DNA of 61,761 nucleotides from NCBI GenBank assembly GCA_018993155.1, contig JAGKSX010000009.1, positions 1 through 61,761 on the forward strand, in the 5' to 3' direction. The notes under the pieces are model-generated. The model was given only the letters and a program-made list of their open reading frames with translations. It made no database searches and was not told the origin of the DNA. Positions within the stretch are counted from its first letter, which is position 1. Each line of letters starts with the position of its first letter. This document shows, one piece after another, positions 52,547-61,059 of this stretch. The translations under genes were made by a program, and so were the position numbers. The stretch is from Hydrogenophaga sp. (lineage in GTDB: Bacteria > Pseudomonadota > Gammaproteobacteria > Burkholderiales > Burkholderiaceae_C).

Positions 52547-53658
52547 CGCTGGGCCACCTCGGGTTTCCAGGGCGCGGTGACCGGCCCGGGCGCCAGCAGC
52601 CGGAAGACGTTCTGCTGGAAGCGGGCCGCCACCGCGGGCCCGCCCAGGCGGTGGGACTCGGTGGCCGCCAGTGCGGCGCGGTCCCACTGGAACGTCTCGC
52701 AGAAGCGTTGCAGGCTTTCGCGCAGCGCGGGCGCGCTGCCGGCCTCGAACACATCCCCGTTTCGGCCGCTTTCGATCAGGTCGCTGGCGCCGCAGCGGTT
52801 GCTGCAGATCACGGGGGTGCCCACCATCAGGGCCTCGTTGACCACCGCGCCCCAGCCGTCGAACCGGCTGGGCAGCACGAGTGCGTCGGCATCGGCCATG
52901 GCCGCCACGGTGTCTGCGTTGGGCATGCCCGGTGAGAAGCGCACCCGGTCGGCGATGCCGAGGCGGTCGGCCAGCTGCGCAAGCCGGTCCGCCTCGGGCC
53001 CTTGGCCGATGAGGCGCAGGCGGGCCGACGGCACGCCGAGCTCGCTGAAGGCCTGCAGCAGCAGGTCGACCCGCTTGCGCACGATCAGCTGGCCCACGTA
53101 CAGGATCTCGAGGTGATCGCGCGGGGCAGGGTCGTGCCGCACCGGCGTGCGGTCCACCACATGCACGAAGGGCACGATGCGCTCCCGGGGGTAGCCGCAG
53201 GCGGAGAAGAAGCGCGCGCCACCGTAGCGGCCCGAGTGGCCGATGCAGAACACACCGCTGAGGTGGCGCCGGTAGCGCAGCGCGTCCCAGGTGTAGGCCA
53301 GCCAGCGGGGCAGCAGGCGCGCGCCCGGCTCATAGCGGTTTTCCGTCATCAGGAAGCGGTGCACCGGCGCGCCCAGGCTGGCCTGGAAGGCGGCCAGCGG
53401 CAGCGCGAAACCGCGCAGGCCGAAGAACACCTGCACCGAGCCGGGCAAGGAAGCGAGCTCGGCGATCTGGGCCGGCGTGGGCGCCCGGTGCACCTGGACC
53501 TGGCCGGTGTCGGGCACCGGGTAGCCCCGGTCGCGGTAGTAGGCGGGCAGGTCCTGCGTCACGCACCAGTGCACGGTGTTGCCGGGCAGCTCGGCCAGGG
53601 CGCGGATGTACGCGGCCTGGTGGAACATGAGGTAGGAGTGCCAGAAGACGTAGGTCAT
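52543..53658 (-). CDS. GT4-family glycosyltransferase
   Basis: A 371-residue GT-B enzyme. The N-terminal half is diverged (MTYVFWHSYLMFHQAAYIRAL). The donor-binding half is clearly family 4: LEILYVGQLIVRKRVDLLLQAF (about 183-204), LRLIGQGPE and the E-x7-E region in SRFDGWGAVVNEALMVGTPVI (about 285-305). It ends in ATGA overlap with the pyruvyltransferase start. Which sugar is transferred cannot be told. Confidence 0.92.
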   Translation of the reverse strand: MTYVFWHSYLMFHQAAYIRALAELPGNTVHWCVTQDLPAYYRDRGYPVPDTGQVQVHRAPTPAQIAELASLPGSVQVFFGLRGFALPLAAFQASLGAPVHRFLMTENRYEPGARLLPRWLAYTWDALRYRRHLSGVFCIGHSGRYGGARFFSACGYPRERIVPFVHVVDRTPVRHDPAPRDHLEILYVGQLIVRKRVDLLLQAFSELGVPSARLRLIGQGPEADRLAQLADRLGIADRVRFSPGMPNADTVAAMADADALVLPSRFDGWGAVVNEALMVGTPVICSNRCGASDLIESGRNGDVFEAGSAPALRESLQRFCETFQWDRAALAATESHRLGGPAVAARFQQNVFRLLAPGPVTAPWKPEVAQR

Positions 53659-53676
53659 GTCGGTGGTCCGGGGTGA

Positions 53677-54663
53677 TCAGACGGGCACGGGCGGCAGCAG
53701 GCGCGAGACGCCGTGGGCCATGCGGTTGGAGAGCCATTGCGTGAGAACGGAGAACACCACCAGCGGCACCACGGCCAGCGGCAGCAGCACGGCGTGGCCG
53801 TAGGGGTAGTTCTGCGCTTCCAGCCAGTGAATCCACGCGGTCTGCGTGAGGTAGATCTCCAGCGTGAGCCCGGCCAGCAGCGCGATCGCCGGGAAGAACG
53901 GCATGGCGCGCAGGGGCCGCACCACCGTTTCGGCCGCCAGCACCTGGTAGCTGAAGAAGATGATGGGATAGAGCAGGACGTGGAAGACGAATTGCAGCTC
54001 GCCCAGGTCGAAGCGGAACACGGTGAGCTTGGCGACCAGGAACGCCAGCAGCGACAGCGCCAGGCCGGCGATGGCCGCCAGGCTCACCTCAGGCCTGAGC
54101 TGCAGGCGCGCGACCAGGCAGCCCATCAGGGTGATGCCGAAGTAGTTGATCCACTTGAAGTAGTCGTCGCCTTCGACGACGAAGCGGCTCAGATCGAGCT
54201 GGCTGTAGAAGATGGCGTAAGGGATCAGCAGCAGGCCCATGGCAATGGCGATGCCGCGCGGTTGCAGGCGGGCCAGGTAGAAGATCGGCACGTAGAACGC
54301 CATGACCGCCGAGATGAACCAGAACGGCGTGGGCCAGATGAAGGTCTTCACCAGGTCGGCCGGGGTGGTGATGCCGATCATGCCGACCGCGAGCATCACG
54401 CAGGCCACCAGCAGGGCCGCCGGATACAGCCGCAGCACGCGTTTGCGCAGGTACGCCAGCAGCGAGGGCTCGGCGCCGCCCGACCCGACGGCGTTCAGGC
54501 TCATGGTCAGCCCGAAGCCGGAGAGAAAGAAGAACAGCGCGTTGCCGATGGCACCGCCGGTGGCGATGCGCGGGTCCGGCACGAAGTTGTCCAGGTGGGA
54601 CAGGGTGATCAGGCACGTGGCCATGAACAGCATCAGCGTGGTGTCGGTTGGTCTGCGTGTCAT
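53677..54663 (-). CDS. Acyltransferase-3 family membrane acyltransferase
   Basis: A 328-residue integral membrane protein with about 10 hydrophobic segments, of the OafA/WecH/acyltransferase-3 family, which O-acetylates or succinylates surface polysaccharides. The N-terminal LSHLDNFVPDP region holds the conserved His, and GNALFFFLSGFGLTMS is the typical second helix. Many family members are about 350 residues; this one is complete but short. It begins one base after the Wzy-like stop codon. Confidence 0.87.
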   Translation of the reverse strand: MTRRPTDTTLMLFMATCLITLSHLDNFVPDPRIATGGAIGNALFFFLSGFGLTMSLNAVGSGGAEPSLLAYLRKRVLRLYPAALLVACVMLAVGMIGITTPADLVKTFIWPTPFWFISAVMAFYVPIFYLARLQPRGIAIAMGLLLIPYAIFYSQLDLSRFVVEGDDYFKWINYFGITLMGCLVARLQLRPEVSLAAIAGLALSLLAFLVAKLTVFRFDLGELQFVFHVLLYPIIFFSYQVLAAETVVRPLRAMPFFPAIALLAGLTLEIYLTQTAWIHWLEAQNYPYGHAVLLPLAVVPLVVFSVLTQWLSNRMAHGVSRLLPPVPV

Positions 54664-54664
54664 T

Positions 54665-55990
54665 TCAGGCTCCCATCGTGGGTTCCTGACGCGGAGTCAG
54701 GTGAGAGAAGGTCTCGCGACCGGGCGCCAGCGGGCCACGGGCGCGCTGGCGGAACTCGGGTTGGCGCAGGGTCTGCGTGGCCTGGCGGGCGATGGCGATG
54801 GGGTGCAGGTTGAGCTGCAGCACCAGCACGAAGATCCACAGCGAATACGGATTGCCCACGCCGATCAGGTAGCGGTTGAAGATGGACTGGGCGAGGATGA
54901 AGACCACCATCAGCCCGGCCAGGAACAGCTGGTAGCGGGCATGGCCCGGGCGCAGGCCGTGGGTCAGGGCGCGGCAGGCCGTGACCACGAAGGTGAGCAG
55001 GATGAGCGGGCCAAACACGAGGCCATGTTCCAGTGCCAGGTTGATGTAGGAACTCTCCACCGGGAAGCCGATCAGTTCGGGCAGCGCCGAGCGGATGCCG
55101 GTGCCGGTGAGCATGCGCAGGGCGTCGGAGAAGATGAGCTCGATGCCCGCGCGCCAGATGTCGGTGCGCCCCGTCGCGCCGGATTCCACGCCCCGCGTCG
55201 GCGACTCCAGGTCGAGGATGAGGGTGAGGTAGGTCTTGATGTCGGCCCACTTGAAGACCACGAACGCCAGCGCGGCGATCACCGCCAGCACCAGGCTCAT
55301 GCGCGAACGGGCCGAGCCGCGCAAGGCGATCAGGATCACGCCGGTGGCACCGGCGACGGCCAGGGCGAACATGCCCGCGCGCGCGGAAGCGGCCAGCAGC
55401 ACGCACAGGCACAGACCCACCATGCCCAGCGCGAAGGCCTTCTGCAGGCTGCGCGGTGCCGCCAGGAAACGCTGGAAGAACAGCAGTGCACCACCGCCGT
55501 ACACGAGGCCGCTCAGGTTGGGGTGCATGCCCAGGGGCTGGTAGCGCACCAGCCCGAGGCCGTACTCCACACTGCCCGTGAGAGACGCCAGGAGATCCTG
55601 GTGTTCGAGCAACGCCACCGACGCCACCAGCGCCACATAGGCCCAGCGGAACACGACGATGAGCTCACCCGCCGTGCGGTGCCGAACCAGCATCGACATG
55701 CCCACCAGCACCAGCAGCAGCATGGCGCCATAGAGCGAGGAGAGCACGTTGCCGGTGAACCAGGCCACCAGCATGGCGAACAGGAAGGCGGTGCCGAAGA
55801 CCCATTCCACGAGGCTGATGCGAACGCGCAGGGTGTCGCCCGAGAGCACGGAGAAGAAGGCGGCCATCAGCAGCAGGCTGATAGCGCCCATCTGCGCGGC
55901 CTGCAGCGCCGGGCCTTCGTAGTACCAGCCCGTGAGGTAGATCGACGCGCCCAGGAGCCATCGCGAGAGCTGCGTGTTCAGGGCGCGCAT
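54665..55990 (-). CDS. O-antigen ligase/polymerase-like membrane protein (Wzy)
   Basis: A 441-residue polytopic protein with about 11 TM helices and a large periplasmic loop of the Wzy_C type (ATGRTDIWRAGIELIFSDALRMLTGTG and ESSYINLALEHGLVFGPLIL, about 250-320). In an EPS operon with a Wzx flippase it most likely polymerises repeat units. It could instead be a ligase, but no lipid A-core genes are present. The C-terminus is a hydrophilic ~50-residue tail. The ATG at 55990 overlaps the aldo/keto reductase gene by 13 bases. Confidence 0.87.
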   Translation of the reverse strand: MRALNTQLSRWLLGASIYLTGWYYEGPALQAAQMGAISLLLMAAFFSVLSGDTLRVRISLVEWVFGTAFLFAMLVAWFTGNVLSSLYGAMLLLVLVGMSMLVRHRTAGELIVVFRWAYVALVASVALLEHQDLLASLTGSVEYGLGLVRYQPLGMHPNLSGLVYGGGALLFFQRFLAAPRSLQKAFALGMVGLCLCVLLAASARAGMFALAVAGATGVILIALRGSARSRMSLVLAVIAALAFVVFKWADIKTYLTLILDLESPTRGVESGATGRTDIWRAGIELIFSDALRMLTGTGIRSALPELIGFPVESSYINLALEHGLVFGPLILLTFVVTACRALTHGLRPGHARYQLFLAGLMVVFILAQSIFNRYLIGVGNPYSLWIFVLVLQLNLHPIAIARQATQTLRQPEFRQRARGPLAPGRETFSHLTPRQEPTMGA

Positions 55991-56937
55991 GGGACACCCG
56001 CAGGAGCGAAGGCCGCGTGGAGGTTCTGCATCGCAGGCCGCCAGTCGGGCGAGGCCGTGATGTGCTGCAGCTGCTCGACCGTGGCGACCAGGCGGCGCGG
56101 CTCGTTGGTCGACAGGAGCAGGCGGGTGTCGAAGCGGGCCAGCGCATAGGCCAGTGCCAGCGAGCCGCTCGCGCTGACGGGCTCCGTGCCACGGGGCAAC
56201 AGGCTGGCCAGCTGCTCGGTGAGGCGGCGGTCGAGCACCATCGCCTGCTGCACCGCGGGCGCGGTGAAGCGCAAGGTGCCGTGCAGCACATCGGAGGGGT
56301 CGACCGTGGTCCACGTGGCGTCGGGTGGCGGGCAGCGGTACTGCAGCACCGAGCCGAAGCGCACCAGTTGGTACAGGGGGTCGCCGGTGGAGCTGCCGTA
56401 GGCGCCCAGGCGCCCGGTGTCGACGTAGCGCTCGAACAGCGCCTGCAGCGGAGCCAGCTCGTGGTGGCTGCGGGCTTCGTGCAGCAGCAGCAGGTCCACG
56501 CGGTCGCGCTGCAGTTGCTGCAGGCTGGTCTCGAACGATCGGGCGACGAAGCCGGTGTCGAAGTTGCTCGGCGCCGCGCGCCGCGCCATGCCCTTGAGCA
56601 CGGCCTGGCGCACACCCGGCACCCAGCTCGCCAGCGGCTTGACCACCGCACGCGCCTTCTGCAGCAGCCCCGGCGATCCCGGGCGCGCCAGGCCGACCTT
56701 GGTGGCGACCCGCACGTTCTCCTGCCGACCCTTGAGCGCATCGCCCAGCACGGACTCGGACGAACCCAGCCCATACGGCGGCGCGGTGTCGAAATAGCGG
56801 ATGCCCAGATCCAGGGCGGCGTGGATCAGGCGCAGCGAGGTGGCCTTGTCGCGACCGCCCTTGAGGCGGCCGCAGCCAAAGCCGAGCCGGTCCGTGAGCA
56901 GATCGGGCGTGCGCATATCGAGGGTGGCGGTGTTCAT
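55978..56937 (-). CDS. Aldo/keto reductase in EPS operon
   Basis: A 319-residue NAD(P)H-dependent oxidoreductase with the AKR barrel. The catalytic tetrad is visible: Asp and Tyr in YFDTAPPYGLGSSE (about 49-62), Lys in VATKVGL (about 80) and His in LLLLHEA (about 152). The LGFGCGRLKGG start is that of aldose-dehydrogenase-like AKRs. It is ATGA-coupled to the GMC oxidoreductase gene, so the two may act in sequence on a sugar or lipid carrier (inference). The substrate is unknown; fucose-type sugars are possible given gmd/fcl. Confidence 0.88.
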   Translation of the reverse strand: MNTATLDMRTPDLLTDRLGFGCGRLKGGRDKATSLRLIHAALDLGIRYFDTAPPYGLGSSESVLGDALKGRQENVRVATKVGLARPGSPGLLQKARAVVKPLASWVPGVRQAVLKGMARRAAPSNFDTGFVARSFETSLQQLQRDRVDLLLLHEARSHHELAPLQALFERYVDTGRLGAYGSSTGDPLYQLVRFGSVLQYRCPPPDATWTTVDPSDVLHGTLRFTAPAVQQAMVLDRRLTEQLASLLPRGTEPVSASGSLALAYALARFDTRLLLSTNEPRRLVATVEQLQHITASPDWRPAMQNLHAAFAPAGVPCAP

Positions 56938-58529
56938 GTCGAGGCCTCCTGTCGCAACTGCTCGGCCAACCGGGCGGTGAACGCCATCGCGGTGAACGTC
57001 GGGTTGGCATAGCTGGAGGTGCGGAACACCGCGGCCCCCGCCACGTAAAGGTTGCGGGTGCCGAACACGCGCAGGTCGCGGTCCACCACGCCGTCGCGCG
57101 CGTGGTGGCCCATGCGGGCGCCGCCGCACTGGTGGTAGGTGTCGGTGGCCTGGTCCAGCGCGCGCGTGTCCTCGTTGGCGAGCAGCGCATCGATCTCCAC
57201 CCGCGCCAAGCCGGCCGCCTGCAGGCTGTCGCCGATGCGGCGCATGAAGCCGGCCATGGCGCGCAATTCAGGCTGGCCGCCAATGCGCCAGTCCAGCTTG
57301 GCCAGCGGCATGCCGAAGCGGTCCTTGCGTTGCGGGTCGAGGGTGATGCGGCTGTCGTGGCGCGGCAGCTGCTCGGCGTGCATGACCAGCCAGACGCCGC
57401 GGTCGGCCGGGTTGTGGATGCGGTGGTGCCGCAGGTACTGCACGACCATCGGCAACCAGGCGCTGCCCATGCCGCGCAGGTGGCGCAGCAGCTCGCCCAG
57501 GCCCTGGCGCGGCAGCGCGCCGCGCCGCAGCGACCTGGCCATCACCTTCAGGTGCTGCAGGTGCTCGCCGATGCTGGACTCGAACGCGAAATAGCCGGTG
57601 ACCTGCAGCGCCGGGTCGGCAGCAAGGGCGCCTGCGCCGGCGCTGGCCAGCCGCAGCTTGGGCTGGTACTTGTGGCCGCCGAGCACGATGTTCTGGAAGG
57701 TGCGCAGGAAGCGCGGCTTGTCCAGCGGGTGCACGCGCCCGCCGCGCATTTCCAGGTGGTCCTGGAAGCCCGCGCCCACCCAGGGGTTGCCGACCCAGGG
57801 GGCCTGGGGCTGCTCGGCCGCGCAGGCCAGCAGCAGGCGGGCGATCTCGATTGTGCCGTTGGCCAGCACGACGCGCTGGCCGGCGATGGCGGTGAGGCTG
57901 CCGTCGGGCCGCGCTACGCGGACCGTGCTGACGCGCTCGCCATCGGGCGACAGGTCCAGGCCCGTGGCGTGGGCGTGCAGCAGCACCGTGAGGTTCGGCG
58001 CGTTCTGCAGGCGCTCGCGGAAGTGGCGCGCCATGGCAGGCTCCTTGAGCCAGCGCGTGAGGAACAGCGTGAACCCGGGAATGTCGGGGTAGCCGCCGCC
58101 GAAGAGCTTGCGCGCCTGGGGCGTGTGCTCGTCGAGCGCGTCAGCCAGCCGCAGTTCCTTGGCCACGGCCTCGTACCAGGGCAGCAGCTCGTCGTAGGTG
58201 ATGGGCCAGGGCGCGTCCGACACGCCCGCGCGGGCCTCGAAATCCGAGGGCACGAAGCCGGTGAGCTGGCCGCCCCAGAGGTTGGAGGTGCCGCCCAGCG
58301 CGCGCCCGCGCGCCACGGCAATGCCGCTGTGGGCCCGGCCGACGACGGTGGCGTCGTTGAGCGCCTGCGCCGGCGTCTCGAAACTGCCGCCGCCACTCTC
58401 CAGCACCGTCACGCGCTGGCCCTGGCGTTCCAGCAGCACCGCGAGCAACAGGGCCACGGTGCCGCCGCCGACGATGACGACGTCTTGCGCGGTCTCCGGT
58501 GGCGGGGCGTGGTTCAGATCGATGATCAT
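56934..58529 (-). CDS. GMC-family FAD oxidoreductase in EPS operon
   Basis: A 531-residue flavoprotein of the glucose-methanol-choline family. The FAD fold is at the N-terminus (VVIVGGGTVALLLAVLLERQG, near residues 17-37), with the GMC block GRALGGTSNLWGGQL (about 75-89). The C-terminal HQCGGARMG and NLYVAGAAVFRTSSYANPTFTAMA segments hold the active-site His/Asn region. No signal peptide, so cytoplasmic. The start overlaps the Wzx stop (ATGA), and the stop overlaps the aldo/keto reductase start. Its oxidised substrate is unknown. Confidence 0.9.
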   Translation of the reverse strand: MIIDLNHAPPPETAQDVVIVGGGTVALLLAVLLERQGQRVTVLESGGGSFETPAQALNDATVVGRAHSGIAVARGRALGGTSNLWGGQLTGFVPSDFEARAGVSDAPWPITYDELLPWYEAVAKELRLADALDEHTPQARKLFGGGYPDIPGFTLFLTRWLKEPAMARHFRERLQNAPNLTVLLHAHATGLDLSPDGERVSTVRVARPDGSLTAIAGQRVVLANGTIEIARLLLACAAEQPQAPWVGNPWVGAGFQDHLEMRGGRVHPLDKPRFLRTFQNIVLGGHKYQPKLRLASAGAGALAADPALQVTGYFAFESSIGEHLQHLKVMARSLRRGALPRQGLGELLRHLRGMGSAWLPMVVQYLRHHRIHNPADRGVWLVMHAEQLPRHDSRITLDPQRKDRFGMPLAKLDWRIGGQPELRAMAGFMRRIGDSLQAAGLARVEIDALLANEDTRALDQATDTYHQCGGARMGHHARDGVVDRDLRVFGTRNLYVAGAAVFRTSSYANPTFTAMAFTARLAEQLRQEAST

Positions 58530-59869
58530 GCGGCGACCCCTGTGGCCGGCGGGTCCTGAAGCCGGTGCTGACGGTGCAGGCGGCGCACGGCGCGCGTGGC
58601 GGTGAGCCAGACCATGGCCTCACCCAGCACCATGGCGGCCACCACGCCCGTCATGCCGGCGCTGCGCCAGATCAGCCAGGCCACCACCAGCGAGACCACA
58701 GCGGCCACCAGGCTCTGCGCGGCCAGGCCGGCATGGCGGTTGATGGACATGAGCACGACGCGCGGGACCTGGGTGGCCGAGCACACGGCGGCGTAGAGCA
58801 GGAACAGCGCCATGCTGGTGGCGGTGAAGGGAATCTGGCCGTGCGTCCAGACCTCGAGCAGCCAGGGCGCGACCAGGTACACCAGCAGCGCGCCCGCGGC
58901 GGCGATGAGCAGGCCCAGGTGCTTGGCCCGGCGGTAGAGCTTCCAGAAGGCGCGGTCGTCCTGCTGGCCTTTGAGGGCGGTGAGCTCGGGCCAGAGCGGG
59001 TTGCTCAGCGCGTTGGTGACCTGCACCACGACCCGGGCGACGGTGCGGTAGGTGTTGAAGACGGCGGTGGCGGCGGGGCCGAGCGTGGCCGCCACCAGCA
59101 GGGTGAAGCCTTGCAGGCTGAGCGCGTTGGTCATCGAGATCGAGAAGAACAGCGCGCCCGGTGCGGCGGTCTGACGCACGTCGGCCCAGCTGGCGCGCGC
59201 CACGCCCCAGCGCAGGAAATCGGTGCGCCGCTGGCTCAGGCCGATGCTCAGCACCGTGTAGGCCAGCCGGGCCAGCAGGGCCGAGCTGGCCACGCCGATG
59301 AAGGTCTGCGTGAGCACCAGGCCGGCCAGGCCACCGGCCCATTCGACCAGGCGCCCGGTGGTGACGAGGTAGGTGCCCGCCGCGTAGCCGCCGGTGGCCT
59401 TGTAGACCACCTCGGCCAGGCTGCAGAACAGGCTGAGCACCACGCTGAGGGAGAGCAGCATGAGCACGGCCTTCCACTGCGGCGCCTGCAAGGTGGTGTC
59501 GGGCAACAGCAGCAGCGCGCTGCCCACCGCGAGCAAGGCCAGCAGCGAGACGCTCAGCAGAAAGGCCACGGCGCTCTGGAACACCCCGGCCGCGCGCGCC
59601 TTCTGGCCCTGCGTGATGAGACCGATCATCCGGTTGCACGACGCGGTGGAGATGCCGGCGTCGGCCATCGACAGGTAGAAGGGCAGTGCCGTCAGGGCCA
59701 GCCAGTAGCCGTAGGTGGCCATGTCCCATTGGTGGAGGAAGACCGGCAAGGCCACCAGTTGCGTGCCGATGCTGACCGCCTGCGCATACCCGTAGGCGCC
59801 CGCGCCCGAGGCCATGCGGCGGGCGATGGAGGCGCGGCGGGTGGGGGCGGTGCGCAAGGGGGCGGACAT
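58526..59869 (-). CDS. Wzx-type oligosaccharide flippase
   Basis: A 447-residue membrane protein of the MOP/MviN-like polysaccharide flippase superfamily with 12-14 TM helices, moving lipid-linked repeat units across the inner membrane. Typical are ATYGYWLALTALPFYLSMADAGISTASCNRMI (described by its ends, about 50-80), YRTVARVVVQVTNALSNPLWPEL and RAKHLGLLIAAAGALLVYLVAP. The ATG at 59869 is preferred to a GTG 12 bases upstream. It is placed between gmd and the GMC gene, coupled to the latter by ATGA. Confidence 0.9.
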   Translation of the reverse strand: MSAPLRTAPTRRASIARRMASGAGAYGYAQAVSIGTQLVALPVFLHQWDMATYGYWLALTALPFYLSMADAGISTASCNRMIGLITQGQKARAAGVFQSAVAFLLSVSLLALLAVGSALLLLPDTTLQAPQWKAVLMLLSLSVVLSLFCSLAEVVYKATGGYAAGTYLVTTGRLVEWAGGLAGLVLTQTFIGVASSALLARLAYTVLSIGLSQRRTDFLRWGVARASWADVRQTAAPGALFFSISMTNALSLQGFTLLVAATLGPAATAVFNTYRTVARVVVQVTNALSNPLWPELTALKGQQDDRAFWKLYRRAKHLGLLIAAAGALLVYLVAPWLLEVWTHGQIPFTATSMALFLLYAAVCSATQVPRVVLMSINRHAGLAAQSLVAAVVSLVVAWLIWRSAGMTGVVAAMVLGEAMVWLTATRAVRRLHRQHRLQDPPATGVAA

Positions 59870-59888
59870 GGGGATCGGCACCGGGTGG

Positions 59889-61040
59889 TCAGTGTTCGCT
59901 GGAGACGGCCACGGCGTAGCCGTGGTGCTTGAGCAGGGCGTGGCGCTGGGCGTCGGCCAGGTCGCAGACCACCATCTCCGTCACCATGTCCTGCAGCGCG
60001 ATCCGGGGCACCCAGCCCAGGCTGTTCTTGGCCTTGGCCGGGTCGCCCAGCAGGGTTTCCACTTCGGTCGGGCGGAAGTAGCGCGGGTCCACCTTCACGA
60101 TCACCTGGCCCGGCCGCAGCGCCGGGGCCTTGTCGCCTTCGACGGCCTGCACGATGGCCTGTTCGTTCACGCCCTGGCCTTCGAAACGCAGCGTGATGCC
60201 CAGCTCGCGCGCGCTCATCTCGATGAACTGGCGCACGCTGTACTGCACGCCGGTGGCGATGACGAAGTCTTCCGGTTCCGTCTGCTGCAGCATCATCCAT
60301 TGCATGCGCACGTAGTCCTTGGCGTGGCCCCAGTCGCGCAGCGAATCCAGGTTGCCCATGTAGAGGCAGGGCTCCAGCCCCTGGGCGATGTTGGCCAGGC
60401 CGCGCGTGATCTTGCGGGTGACGAAGGTCTCGCCGCGGCGCGGGGATTCGTGGTTGAACAGGATGCCGTTGCAGGCGTACATGCCGTAGGCCTCGCGGTA
60501 GTTCACCACGATCCAGTAGGCGTAGAGCTTGGCCACGGCGTAGGGGCTGCGCGGGTAGAAGGGTGTGCTTTCCTTCTGCGGGATTTCCTGCACCAGACCG
60601 TAGAGCTCGGAGGTGCTGGCCTGGTAGAAGCGGGTCTTCTTCTCCAGGCCGAGGATGCGGATCGCTTCGAGCAGGCGCAGCGTGCCCAGGCCGTCCACGT
60701 CGGAGGTGTATTCGGGGCTTTCGAAGCTCACCGCCACATGGCTTTGCGCGCCGAGGTTGTAGATCTCGTCGGGCTGGGTCTCCTGCACGATGCGGATGAG
60801 GTTGCTGGTGTCGCTCAAGTCGCCGTAGTGCAGGTGGAAGCGCGCGTCGTCGATGTGCGGGTCCTGGTAGATGTGGTCCACGCGCTGGGTGTTGAACTGG
60901 CTGCTGCGGCGCTTGATGCCGTGCACGATGTAGCCCTTTTCGAGCAGCAGCTCGGCAAGGTAGGAGCCGTCCTGCCCGGTGACGCCGGTGATGAGCGCGA
61001 CTTTGGGCTGGGTGTGGGGGATGGGCGGGGTCTTGGTCAT
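59889..61040 (-). CDS. gmd: GDP-mannose 4,6-dehydratase
   Basis: Converts GDP-D-mannose to GDP-4-keto-6-deoxymannose, the first step to GDP-L-fucose. The 383-residue protein has the NADP motif [20 protein letters not shown] (about 19-38), the [10 protein letters not shown] loop, the catalytic Thr/Ser-Glu in ASTSELYG and the intact YAVAK (YxxxK) motif in [31 protein letters not shown] and [16 protein letters not shown] are further signatures. It lies 19 bases downstream of fcl. Confidence 0.97.
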   Translation of the reverse strand: MTKTPPIPHTQPKVALITGVTGQDGSYLAELLLEKGYIVHGIKRRSSQFNTQRVDHIYQDPHIDDARFHLHYGDLSDTSNLIRIVQETQPDEIYNLGAQSHVAVSFESPEYTSDVDGLGTLRLLEAIRILGLEKKTRFYQASTSELYGLVQEIPQKESTPFYPRSPYAVAKLYAYWIVVNYREAYGMYACNGILFNHESPRRGETFVTRKITRGLANIAQGLEPCLYMGNLDSLRDWGHAKDYVRMQWMMLQQTEPEDFVIATGVQYSVRQFIEMSARELGITLRFEGQGVNEQAIVQAVEGDKAPALRPGQVIVKVDPRYFRPTEVETLLGDPAKAKNSLGWVPRIALQDMVTEMVVCDLADAQRHALLKHHGYAVAVSSEH

Positions 61041-61059
61041 GGTGTAGGGCTCGCGAATG

